Shown: piece by piece, positions 34,152 to 44,675 of the stretch
Position numbering within the stretch: position 1 is the stretch's first letter
How the letters are laid out: each line of letters starts with the position of its first letter
Assembly: GCA_001792895.1 (NCBI GenBank)
Contig: MARA01000004.1
Location: forward strand, 558,001 to 622,000
DNA: 64,000 bases
DNA from: Lentinus brumalis
Lineage: Eukaryota > Basidiomycota > Agaricomycetes > Polyporales > Polyporaceae
Direction: 5' to 3'
The notes under the pieces: generated by a model
Told to the model about the DNA's origin: nothing
Database searches by the model: none
Seen by the model: the letters and a program-made list of their open reading frames with translations, nothing else
Program-made: the position numbers and the translations under genes

Positions 34152-35607
34152 ATGGCTGCTGCGGTTCAGATACCCAAGACTACCCGGGCACTCGTTGTGC
34201 GCAAGGCCGCGCAGGCAACCAAGCCTGTCTTCCACGACGCGGTCGTTGAGGAGCGTCCCATCCCACAACTCAAGACGGGCCAGATTCTTGTCAGGGTGCA
34301 CGCTGCAGGGTTCAATCACCGAGATGTGAGTGCGTCCACAGACATGTTCTGAGAGACAAGTAGTCAAACACGAGTGTCAGCTATGGATACGCAAGGGTCT
34401 CTATCCGGGCATCGGTTTTGGACATGTCATGGGTGCAGATGCTGCCGGTACGTCCGCATGCCAGTGTCTCTTTCTGCTGGCGAAAGGGCCCACATGTCAC
34501 GTTGACAGGGCTTGTTGTCGCTTCGGCGGACAAGAACGACGCCCTCCTCGCGAAGCGCGTCTTCTTCCTGCCGATGCGGGGCTGGAGCGCGACCCGGACG
34601 CTCCTGAGGGCCCGTAAGTCTCACAAACTATCTCGCTCCAACACTCTATCTGAACACACACCAGCTTCACAGTATGCGGTGGCTCGAAGATGACCGAGTT
34701 TGGCGCGTTCGCGCAGTACATCGTCGTCGAGCGCGACCAGGTCATCCAAACCCCAGACCACATCGACGACGTGCACGCGGCCGCATGGCCTCTCGGCGGT
34801 GTCACTGCTTGGAGGTGTGTGTTTCTCGCATTGGCCCTTCGTCCGACTAGCACTCAGACTACTTATGTCGGTATCTCCGCAGGGCTACCATTGTGAATGG
34901 TGCGGTGAAGAAGGGCGACAACGTGCTCATCACCGGCATCGGCGGCGGCGTCGCGCTCATCGCGCTGCAGATATGTGTCGCACAGGGCGCAAACGTCTAC
35001 GTCACGAGCGGCGGGGCAGACAAGATTCAGAGAGCGGTCGAGCTCGGGGCCAAAGGCGGTGTCAGCTACAAAGCTAGTATGTCGCAATGTCTATTCTGCC
35101 ACGGCTGTCCGACTGAGCGACTGATTTTCAGATGACTGGCCGAAGCAGCTCGGAGAGCTGATGTACAAGGACCGCGTCGGGGAACTCAGCGCAGTCATCG
35201 ATGCAGGCGGAGGTGATATCATGGGCAAGACGTCCCCGCTGCTCAAGCAGGGCGGGCGCGTGGTCGTCTACGGGATGTACGCTCCTCTCGTTCCTGCATA
35301 CCTTACTGTCTAGCCGAAGCTCACACCAACCCCTTGTAGGCACACCGCATCGAAAGTGACTATGACGATGCGCGAGGTCATGAAGAACCAACGGCTGATC
35401 GGGTCCACCATGGGGTCCCACCAGGACCTCATTGACGCGACGAACTTCCTTGCGAAGCACAAGATCGTGCCCGTCGTCTCTCACGTCCTCGACGGGCTCG
35501 AGTCTGCCGACGAGGGGTTCAAGCTCCTCGACAAGGGAGACCATTTTGGCAAGATCGTCATCCGCATAGCGCCCGACGTCCCGCAAACATTCCCTGCGAA
35601 GCTGTAG
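34152..35607 (+). CDS. Zinc-type alcohol dehydrogenase / quinone reductase-like (MDR family)
   Basis: This is a medium-chain dehydrogenase/reductase with an NAD(P)-binding Rossmann domain. Successive exons read MAAAVQIPKTTRALVVRK, VHAAGFNHRDLWIRKGLY, GIGFGHVMGADAAG, TEFGAFAQYIVVERDQV, AAAWPLGGVTAWRATI, the nucleotide site VLITGIGGGVALIALQI, and KIVIRIAPDVPQTFPAKL at the end. Splice boundaries include 34325/34381 and 34447/34512. One base appears lost in the GG at 34584-34585; restoring it turns an aberrant tail into RGWERDPDAPEGP, which then joins FTVCGG. A structural-zinc cysteine cluster is not visible, so it is closer to YogA/quinone-reductase members than to classical ADH. The substrate is unknown. 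Confidence 0.85.
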
Positions 35608-35976
35608 CCTCGCGCGCGTGGAAGGACGACTTCGATGTGAGAGCATACCTTGAGAATCGCATGCAAATATGGAGCAAGGATTTGGCACCCACTACCTCTG
35701 ATCTAAATGTATACACATGTATGTACAACCATCCAAGAGAACTATGCGACGACAACGACGAGACAGACAGACTAATTTGTACAAGAAACAAGAACAGAAC
35801 ATGAGAACGCATACATGAGTACCGAGACGTAGTCCGTGAAACATGGAGATAGGACGTGGATGGATGGGCGGTCACCGCTATTAGATAGTGACATGCTAAG
35901 CAGGTCCCAAGCAACATAATAAGCAGGCGTAATGGCATGTGCACGGCGGGTGGTGGAACAACCCGTCGGATTCCGC
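35608..35976. other. Convergent 3' region
   Basis: About 370 AT-richer bases lie between the stop codons of two convergent genes. They contain only UTR-like sequence. Confidence 0.6.
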
Positions 35977-38665
35977 TCAGAACAGGTCGCTTCCAGGGAA
36001 GAGCTGGCTATCTTCCGCGTCCTCCTCGTCACTCTCCAGCGGCGGCTCGAGAGCAGAGACGGGCGCGCCAGACCTCATCATCGTATCCGACGGCATCCGC
36101 TGGCTGAGGGGCAACCGCGACTTGCCTCCTGCGGACCCTGCACCAAGCGTCGCGGGCATCCCCGCTTGGGACGTGAGCGCAGACGACGTGGGCGAATATG
36201 GGTCGTATGCATGCGAGGCTTCATGTTCTGACGGAGTATGATCAACGTCAAAAGGATCAGGGGTGATTTGGCGCTGTAGTGGCGGAGCATAACGAGGCTG
36301 CTGGGACCCAGGAGAGGAGAGGTGGGATCGACGACGGTCCTGCTGGGTGGGCATGGGAGGTTGTGCGATATGCTGCTGGGCTGGTTGCGCGGCGCGATTG
36401 CGGTTCTCATACTCGAACTGCCCGGGAGGAATAAGTAGAGCACTTTCAGCAGGTGAAAGTCTTCACTCACCGCTGAGAATACTTCCTCGCGGCGGCGCTC
36501 TCCGACGTCTTTGTCAATGCAATAGCAGATATAGAGTGTATCCGCCCTGTCATGAAGTCGTCAATACGGGACGGGAGAGGTCGAGTACAATGACACTCAC
36601 GTATCCTTGACAAGACCGATGCAGAACAAACCGACCAGTGCAGTAACCAGGCCTGCCAGCAAAGAAGCTGACAGTGCCGAGTCTGGTGCGTTCAACGTAT
36701 GCGCGACGAACAGGTACGTGATCAGCGCGAAGGGGAATGTTAGCGTCAGTGGTGCCACAGTCAACAGAGTGAGCGAAGCTATAATATCGGCAGTTAGTAA
36801 ATTAGGATTGCGCGCTTTAGGCAGAGAGTGCTCACGTTCAGTCTTGAACCGCCTACGGTAGTTCACTAGTGACGGGTTCTCCACTGCCCCTGTGAGCGCA
36901 CGAGCCCGTCTTGCGCTTGGGAAGAACGCGTCTCCAGTTAGGCCCGTGTAGATGAGTGCATATGTGCTCAGTGAACTCATGGTAGCCTCAAGATACCCGA
37001 CAGCCATGGTTGCACCGACGCTGACGACGCGCATATACGGAGGTAGGTACGCAGGAAGCGCGCGGAGACCCATAGAAAGGAGGCCCATTGCACGAATGGC
37101 GGTCACGATCAATGCAGAGAGAACGATGGTGCCTAGTGAAGGCTGAGCAGCACGCATTAGGGCGGCATGAATCGTATGGGTGGAGGTTGGTGGAGGAGGC
37201 GGAAGTGCCGGGCTATCGTCAAGAGATACGTCAGATGACAAGGACGACGTCCGAGAAACGATGAGACTTACTCCGCAAAGTACCATGCGCCGATAACTCC
37301 AGCGCAGGTCACACGAAGCAGCCCGCGCGCAACGCCCCATGTCCACAACCAAACGCCAATTGTCGCAGCAATCGCCCAGTGTGCCCATTCAGCGACGTGC
37401 CATGCAGATCGGGGAGTGTGAGGGTTGATGAAGTAGCCAACCAGTAGCAGGCGGAAGGCAAGCGTGATGAATGGAATGGAGAGCAGGAACATAGCAAGCA
37501 GTACGGCGGGAGACAAAGCGAGGAGGAAGGGGTTCTCCATCAACAGGCGAGTGGTCAATGTGAGGAGGGAGGAGGCCGTATGAATATCCCGAGGTAGATT
37601 CAGCAACCGGCGACCAGTCAGGATGGCGAGAACCAGCGGAACAAGAGCGAACAATCTCAGGCTATGGGACCTCAATCAGCGTAACAGAGACGCGATATAA
37701 CGAGGCACTCACCCAACTGTCTCTCCCCACGTTGGCTCCTGGCTACTGTCCCACATGAAGCTCCCCACGAATGCCCAGAGCGCCGATATCAGCAGAGTCG
37801 CAGGAATGAATACCGAGGTAGCCACCATGACCGGCTTGACGAAGATGCGGAGGAGGAATATGTGAACATAGCATACGGCAGCGCTCACGAATGTGAGGAT
37901 GGTGAGCAGGGGCACGGTGTGCAGGAGCGTAGTGTACGATCGTTTCGAGGATCTCGACGGTGCCGTGGTGAGGAACAGGATGAGGATAGAGAAGAACAGA
38001 CATAGGCTGGCAAGGGACAGCCAGATGGTGGTCCATATGGAGTCGTTGAACTTCCGGCGATTACGGGGAACGTATCGAGGGTCGGGGAGGGAGAAGACGT
38101 CCACTGGTCGTGTGCGCCCGTCTCGAGGAAGTAGCGACTCTGTGAGCGATAAGTGTACGGCAGTGCGTGGAGGAGGAGCCGCGACGTAAGCGGAAGGTTG
38201 TGGAGGGCGTGCATGGTGTGGAGAGGACGGTCGAGGATGGAGGATATCAGGTGGCGGACTTGCCGAGTCCGCTGAGGAATTGGAGGGAGATGGGGAGGGC
38301 GAACGGAGAGGAGATGCGTGGGCAAGCCATCCCTTACCTCCGTCGCCCTCTGATACTCCTAGCAGAGGTATTGAGGCAGCTTGATGCCGCGAAAGTCCAG
38401 GATCGTCCTCGTCTAGCCGGAGATACGGATCCTCCTCATCCTCCGGCACCTCGGCTTCCCTCCGAACAGTCGTCCTGCTCATGTTACTAGCACGCAAGTG
38501 TGGATCGTCCAGGTCGTCCAGGTCGGCGTCATGTGCATGGCCTGCATGAGAGGCATTGTCCGTTTCAAATGAGTAGAAGAGGGGCTGAGAGGAAGACAGA
38601 CTAGATGCGCCGGTCTGCTGCCTGTTCAGGAATTGCGACGCGTATGCCGCAAAGGAGGCCGCCAT
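35977..38665 (-). CDS. PNS1: Choline transporter-like (CTL/SLC44) protein, Pns1-type
   Basis: This is a polytopic plasma-membrane protein of the CTL family. Yeast Pns1 belongs here, although its transport role is unproven. The N-terminal ~210 residues are cytoplasmic, Ser/Pro/Asp-rich and disordered, much longer than the transporter core needs. About ten hydrophobic segments follow, beginning with TIWLSLASLCLFFSILIL and TVPLLTILTFVSAAVCYVHI. The family signature block is SVGATMAVGYLEATMSSL and AVENPSLVNYRRRF. The last helix LLAGLVTALVGLFCIGLV runs into DTLYICYCIDKD, the typical CTL ending. The C-terminal tail is polar, with PQ-rich and acidic stretches and no frame breaks. Introns interrupt near 37709, 37270, 36830, 36600 and 36470. 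Confidence 0.88.
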
Positions 38666-39350
38666 GGCGCAGTATCCTCAGGCCCGACGAAGAAAAATGC
38701 CCCAGCGTCGAGGACACGCCAGCAGGGTCGCGACGCGGGGTGGTAGACGAAGGAGGATGAAGAACGAGGTGAGGGTCGAGGTGAGGGTTACGTAGACATC
38801 GTAAGCGCAAGTCCTCGCCTCATGCCACAATTGCACAGGCCACCAAACTGACTCCTTCCTCACTTTGAGCCACTTCCACAGCCCAGCACCGGCATCTTAG
38901 CCTCATATCCCTCTCAGGATACTGAATTATGTGAATACCACAACACAACTGATGATAGCAGGTCTTGGTATCGGATGCACGGAACGGAAAGGTTGAGTCA
39001 TGGGCGTCTATGTTTTGCAGTCTACTCAACGCCAACCACAAATTGCCCCGATATGACTTCAACCCACAATGTTTTGGCTCGTTCATGAATGGTAGAAATG
39101 TCCAAACGAATGAGCCTGCAGCGATATACTATGTATACACTGCAGGATTTCCAGCATCTCAACAACCCCGCCTCGGACTCTGTAGTATATAACCACCATG
39201 CATCAGCAGCATGGAGGTCCCGTCAGCAGTTCGAACTTACCCATCGCTCCGACCCGGTTGCTCTTTCACGGCAGAAGTAGTCTGTGCATCAACTTCCCGC
39301 CCTCACTGGCTCCAACTGCCGCCGCCTTGTCGACATAGCTCTCAAGAGAG
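38666..39350. other. Intergenic region
   Basis: About 685 bases contain the promoter of the Pns1 gene and the 3' flank of the small alpha/beta-barrel gene. Short open frames on both strands lack support. Confidence 0.5.
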
Positions 39351-39743
39351 TTAACCATCCCACTCCCCTCCTCCAACACCCTTCGCCTCGTAAATTTCTC
39401 CCTCCTGTGCCTCCCACTGTTTCCAAACGACATACTGCCCATCGGCGACCTCGCTGTCGAGCTCGGCGTGCTCGAGGGCTACCACCTCGATCAGCCCCTT
39501 CGCCTTCCCCAGCAGCACTTGGTTCTGCTCGCTTGCAATCCACTCGTAGTGCGCGGGCACGCTCGTCCACCCGGTTATAAGATATATGATGCGCGTGTCG
39601 GAGGTGTCCCCGAACAAGCCCAGAGGGTAGCCTGACCACTCCGCCTGCTGGACTGCGAGCGTTTGAAAGAAGGCTTGTACGTCCGGGGACTCCCAGGTAT
39701 GTGAAGAGGCGAGTCTGAGAGTCGCGAACTCGGTGACTGTCAT
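39351..39743 (-). CDS. Small protein with probable dimeric alpha/beta-barrel (ABM-like) fold
   Basis: A single exon encodes 130 residues. The layout (MTVTEFATLRL, then SPDVQAFFQTLAVQQAEWSG, YLITGWTSVPAHYEWIAS and VVALEHAEL) resembles the beta-alpha-beta arrangement of antibiotic-biosynthesis-monooxygenase and stress-responsive barrel proteins. The strand and the GW-S--H-EW motif are typical of fungal members. No signal peptide or catalytic residue can be named, and the function is unknown. It is not inside a recognisable biosynthetic cluster. Confidence 0.7.
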   Translation of the reverse strand: MTVTEFATLRLASSHTWESPDVQAFFQTLAVQQAEWSGYPLGLFGDTSDTRIIYLITGWTSVPAHYEWIASEQNQVLLGKAKGLIEVVALEHAELDSEVADGQYVVWKQWEAQEGEIYEAKGVGGGEWDG

Positions 39744-40389
39744 GGTAGGGAGTAGAGTTGGGTGCTAGTTGCTTCGATCACTGCTGATTTTTGTAAGATA
39801 TCTCTCATTCAGGTTGGGGACGCGTCAGCCTCACGACATATCAGCTGACGCGCTGTACCCGCCCACAGTCAGCCGTTGTATGAACGTCGTCTGCCTAGTG
39901 GAGACAAGGTCAACTCGGCATGCTTGACTACAAAAGTGGCACTGCGCCGCGCTGAACTGGATTGCAGTGAATACACCGTCATAGGCGGATCTCCGTTCAT
40001 CGACCTCTCTGTTCATCTGGGTTTCCGCAGTCGCGGCTCATCGGAGATGGACATCTGGCTGATCCATGAACCTTGAGGGACATGGACAACAGGCGAGCCC
40101 CACTGTATTTGTACTTCGGATTTGCGGGGACGGGTTGGCTGGCGTGGTTATGCGGTCAATGTCGGCGGTACGCCAGGCCTCTCATCCGTTCGTGCATGAT
40201 TAGCATCCCTTGCAGTGGTGCGTTGTTGCCGCATCACGGTGGGCGCCGCTAAGCGGACATGGCTCTGGTCTGGCTGTGAAAGTGAATCACTGCACAGCAA
40301 ATCGAACGATTATGCAAAGAATCGTACTATAGCACATAGATACTCCAACGTACACAGTCCGTAGCACCTCCAGTGAACAGGATATAACA
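39744..40389. other. Intergenic region
   Basis: About 650 bases hold the promoter of the alpha/beta-barrel gene and the 3' flank of AP-2 mu. I see no gene. Confidence 0.5.
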
Positions 40390-42205
40390 TTAGAACTAAA
40401 CGCGGGGATATCGCATCAGCACCATCGGACATTACTTCAACGAAGAGCAAACTCACGCGAATCTGGTACGACCCGCTTGCTTTCGTGAGGTACCTGACCC
40501 ACTTGACGCTGTGGTAGTTGCTCTTCTCGAATACTTTCAGGAATCGCACGATGAGCCCGGACGATGTAAACATGAGGACCTGGAAGTCGACGTCGATCGG
40601 CGGACGAGCCCAGACTTGTCGATGAGTGGTGCTCGTCAATGACGCTTGACCCTGAAACGTCACTTCCTGGCCGCCTTGTATTCGTGGAATCCTGCAGGTA
40701 GTCACGGTAAGCTCGATGGAAACTTGGGAAGGATAGGACAACATACTTCCACACCACGACGTTCTCGGCCGGGACGTACTTGGCTTTCCCGATTGGTACT
40801 TTACAGTCTACGTTCGTCGTATTCAGGGGTGTGGGTATCCGCACGACGACGTTTGTCGCCGAGAGCTTGTTGTTGAAATTTGTCTTGACCGTGATGACAT
40901 ACGAAACCGCCGTCGTACCGATCTCGTTGACTGTGGGTATAACGCGCAGAGGAAGCTTGATGTTTGACGTCGAGCGATAACGCATCAGTTCGAACTCTCC
41001 GTCGGGAGGGACGAAGCTGATCGTGCGCGTTGAGTCGAACTCGTCTAGCCGGACACATTGATGGAAGCGGCAGTCGTCCAGCTCGACTGCGTCTCCGCCG
41101 CCCCGCTCGCTCTTGTCAATCACGAGCTTGTCGTTGAGACCAAATTTGCATTCTGGGGTACCGGACAAGTATGCACGCATCTGGATGTGTCCGTCAACAT
41201 CGGCACGCAGGACAGTGCCTGAGCGAACCAATGAGCAGGGCGAATAGATCATTAGGTGACTGCAGGACTGTACCCTTGGCGCTCATGCTGAGATTGACGG
41301 TCTCGACAACGTCTACGAATGCTTCGTTCTTCTTGTACTTGACGTCGCCTCGCCTCCAGTTCGTTGCGCCGGTAGCCTGCGTTGTGATCTTCGAAGACTC
41401 CTCCTGGAGAAGCAGACCATGTCAGGACAACAGACGCAGATGCAGCCTCGGCACAGTGGGGGCGGACTTACGGCAGCTATTGATGATGAGACGATGCTCT
41501 CAGTGGTAATATATGTCTTCAGGGTATCGGTTTCGCTGTTTTGCGGATATCCGAAGTCGATGATCTCTGGTGAAAGTGGAAGGCTCGAACAGAGGTGCAA
41601 GAGGCGTTCGCAGGAGGACTCACCATCAATGAGCTCATATATCAGGACGAAGTTGTTCTTGACGGCCTCCTCATCCACCTTGCCAAAGTACGACTTCGCA
41701 ATGGATATGAAGCGGTAGCAGAACTCGAAGACCAGCGCAGCGTTGGCATTACATCTGGCGCACGGTGGATGGGGAGTCTTACACGAGTTGACAGAAGTAC
41801 AAACAAGAACTCACTTGGTGACCGCGACAACATAGAGGTTGTTGATCCTGACATGGAAGAAACTCGTCGAGCCAAGGGTTATGATAGGTGACCGCACATC
41901 GCTGTTCGAGACGACCTGTATCCTGAACACGTCGGCAATTGAACGCCTGCGGAGTAGAGGAAAGACAAATAGCGTTAATGTAAGCTATGCGCGGTCGCGA
42001 AGGGTTCAGCTGTACTTCAGGTCCGTCCGATAGAGTCGCGAGATGAGGACCTGGACGGTCAAGCCGTGAGCATCGTGTGCAGCGCAAGCACAGCAAGAGC
42101 TATGCGCACCTCGCCCTTCTGGTTGAAGATGAAGAACGCCTGCGTATAGTCTCAGAGATTCCGCCCAGCAGAGTTCAATAGAGTCCAGAGTCTCACCGAG
42201 ATCAT
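40390..42205 (-). CDS. APM4: AP-2 complex medium (mu) subunit
   Basis: This clathrin adaptor subunit binds YxxPhi cargo signals and phosphoinositides during endocytosis. The start codon at 42205 begins a 9-nt first exon (MIS) spliced to [10 protein letters not shown]. Next come [12 protein letters not shown] and [20 protein letters not shown] of the longin-like domain. [19 protein letters not shown] and [18 protein letters not shown] lead into the mu-homology domain ([30 protein letters not shown] [58 protein letters not shown]). The final exon is only 6 nt (40395-40390), adding Phe and TAA after a GTGAGT donor. The [13 protein letters not shown] start marks AP-2 and not AP-1. Confidence 0.93.
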
Positions 42206-42989
42206 GGCGGGCCGTCGTGAGCAACGCGTCGAAGCCGCAGCGCCGAGCGGCACAGGCGGCGTTCTCGAAGCGCCCATGCTCATCACGTGCGGGGAGTAGA
42301 GATCATTGGCGCCTAATGTGAAGTGGTGGTTGACGTTAACCTCAGCGTGTACGATGAGGTAAGTCCGTCGCAGACTCGCAGTCACATACGCGCCCTGAAG
42401 AAAAGCATGGCTACTTCAAAGTTGGCACACCCACGACAGGCATACTTGCTTCAGGTTCCAATACTGTGCGGTAGGCACTTCCTGACCTCACCAAATTACT
42501 GCCAGTGGCTCTAGTACTAGGCGGGCTGATGACGACAAAGTGCGTGGACATCAACGTCTGCATTTACGTCCATCAGCGCACGAGGGATATTACGAACAGA
42601 CCACGAATAGCCTTCCAACACATTCGGGCTCGATAGCGCAATTGAGAACATTGTCACCGGACATGCCAGAGAATACGCTGACCACCGCCTGACCGACTTC
42701 CCCTCCACGGACGCCTCCCGCTCCGACACACACCTCTTCTCCCGGACTCAAAGCAGACCACGCGTCACTCCGTCCCATCCGTTGGCACCAACGGGCACCC
42801 CGTCGGTCGGATTTATGTCGGACACCCATGTCGCCTCGAATACACCAGCCTACAGGCAGGTCGATATAAACGCGGCGTGCACGGACTTATCGCGTTGCAC
42901 GCCCCGCTCCTCAAGCTTTCCTCGTGTCTTCGGTTTCCGCGGCAACACCTCGCTTCTAGCGTCGGCCTCCCACCTCAGTGCTGTGCATA
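42206..42989. other. Divergent promoter region
   Basis: About 780 bases lie between the AP-2 mu and esterase start codons. Several Ser/Arg-rich short frames on the minus strand are not convincing. A pyrimidine-rich tract (CTCCTCAAGCTTTCCTCGTG region, about 42905) lies near the esterase start. Confidence 0.5.
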
Positions 42990-44675
42990 ATGAAAAGTCT
43001 GTTCTGGAAGCTCGCGCTATCTGTCCTATCGCTAGCCGCAATAGGCCCCGAGCCCGCGGCGGCAGCAGCCAAGCTCACATGGGCCGACACCAAGTTCCTC
43101 TTCACCTTCGGCGATTCGTACACAACCGACGGCTTCAACATCTCTGCCGGCGTGAACTCGCCCGTGCCGGGCTTTGTGGGTGTTGGATGCTGTACTGCGA
43201 AGCCCCGTTCTCACGCAGGTTAAACCGCAAAAAAACAGACTTCTTCCAACGGCCCCAATTGGGTCCAGTTCCTTGGTAAGTGCGGCCGGAGTTCTCTACC
43301 GCAGCCGACACAGACTGAATGTCCGGATGTCCGACTGGCACGAATGTCTATAAGGGGGCACGTACAACGTCACCGACACGAAGGTACTGTAGCTGCACGT
43401 TTTCGTTAAGCGAGAGAAGCCGGGAGCACGGGTCGCGCTAACGCTGCGTCCCACTGCCAGGTGTTTAACCTCGCTTCAGGAGGCGCGACCATCGATGCTG
43501 CGCTCGTGGCTCCTTTCGAGCCGACAGTCCTGTACGTAACAATGCTGGCCGTGCTTTGACGGTACTGAACTCTATTATCGTCCGCTGCAGGTCTATAGTC
43601 GACCAAGTGGGACAATTTCACGACATTCTCGCTCCGAAACCCGCGGGTGCGGAGTGGAACAGCTCGAACAGCCTCTTCGCCTTCTGGATCGGCATAAACG
43701 ATGTGGTATGTGGTAAAGCCTCCGTCCGTCTTCTCCTTCTCTTTCTGACCCGCATGCGGACCGTCTTCTGAACAGGGCAACTCCTTCGCATGGGTGCGTC
43801 TCCCGCTCCGTGATTCCTGACCACATACCGGAACGGGTCGCTCACGCCGAGGTGCTGCAGACCAACGTGACGTCGCAGTCCGACTTCCACAAAGTGCTGA
43901 TGAAGAGGCTATTCAGTCAGGTCCGTGCACCGTGCACTGTCCCCGTGCTCCGGGCGCATCATCGCGGACCCCTCCTGACACGTCCCACATCTCCCGTCCG
44001 CAGGTCGAGATTCTGTACGAGGACGGCGCGCGGTCGTTCCTATTCCTGACCGTACCGCCGACAAACCGCGCCCCGCTGATCATCGAGCAGGGCTCTCACT
44101 CCGTCACACTGATCACCTCCGCCCTTGCGGACTACAACGCGCAGCTCGCCGCGAACGTCCGCGCCTTCCAGGCCAAGCACAGGGACCTCGGGCAGGTGAC
44201 CGTCTTCGACACCCGCCCGATCTTCAACACGCTCCTCGACAACGCCAAACCGTTCGGGTTTGTGAACAGCACCGGGTTCTGCGAGGCGTACCAGAACGGC
44301 ACGCCCGAGCAAACGACGCAGATCGCGCCGTGCGCACCGGTCTCCAGCTACTTGTAAGTCCGCTCCCTTCCCCGCCTCGAGCGGTCGTTCCCTTGCGACC
44401 GCGACCGCGGAGCTGCGCACCGTGGTGGGTGCTGTTGCGCCCCCCGAGACCGGTCACGGTTGCGGTCGCAGAGGGAATCACGCCTGCCAAAGCGGCTAAT
44501 CCTAACTGACGGCGACGGCGGACATGGACAGCTGGCTCAACTCACTCCACCCGTTGTTCACGGTACACAAGTAAGCCGCTCCCCCCTTTGTGTTCATGTG
44601 CCTCGGCGTTCTCACCCGTTGCGCCGGCGACGCAGCATCCTCGCACACGCCATATCGACCGCCCTCAGTGCCTAG
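42990..44675 (+). CDS. Secreted SGNH/GDSL esterase, CE16 acetylesterase type
   Basis: CE16 enzymes remove acetyl groups from xylo-oligosaccharides and related glycans outside the cell. The N-terminus MKSLFWKLALSVLSLAAIG is a signal peptide. Block I is FTFGDSYTTDGFN with the nucleophilic Ser. SGGATIDAALVAPFEP and WIGINDVGNSF (block III) follow, and the end reads FWLNSLHPLFTVHNILAHAI. Six or more short introns interrupt the gene; the last splice joins CAC-AA to C-ATC. The catalytic Asp normally three residues before His (pattern D-x-x-H-P) is Asn here (NSLHP). That could reduce activity, mark a divergent member, or be a base error. Confidence 0.85.
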
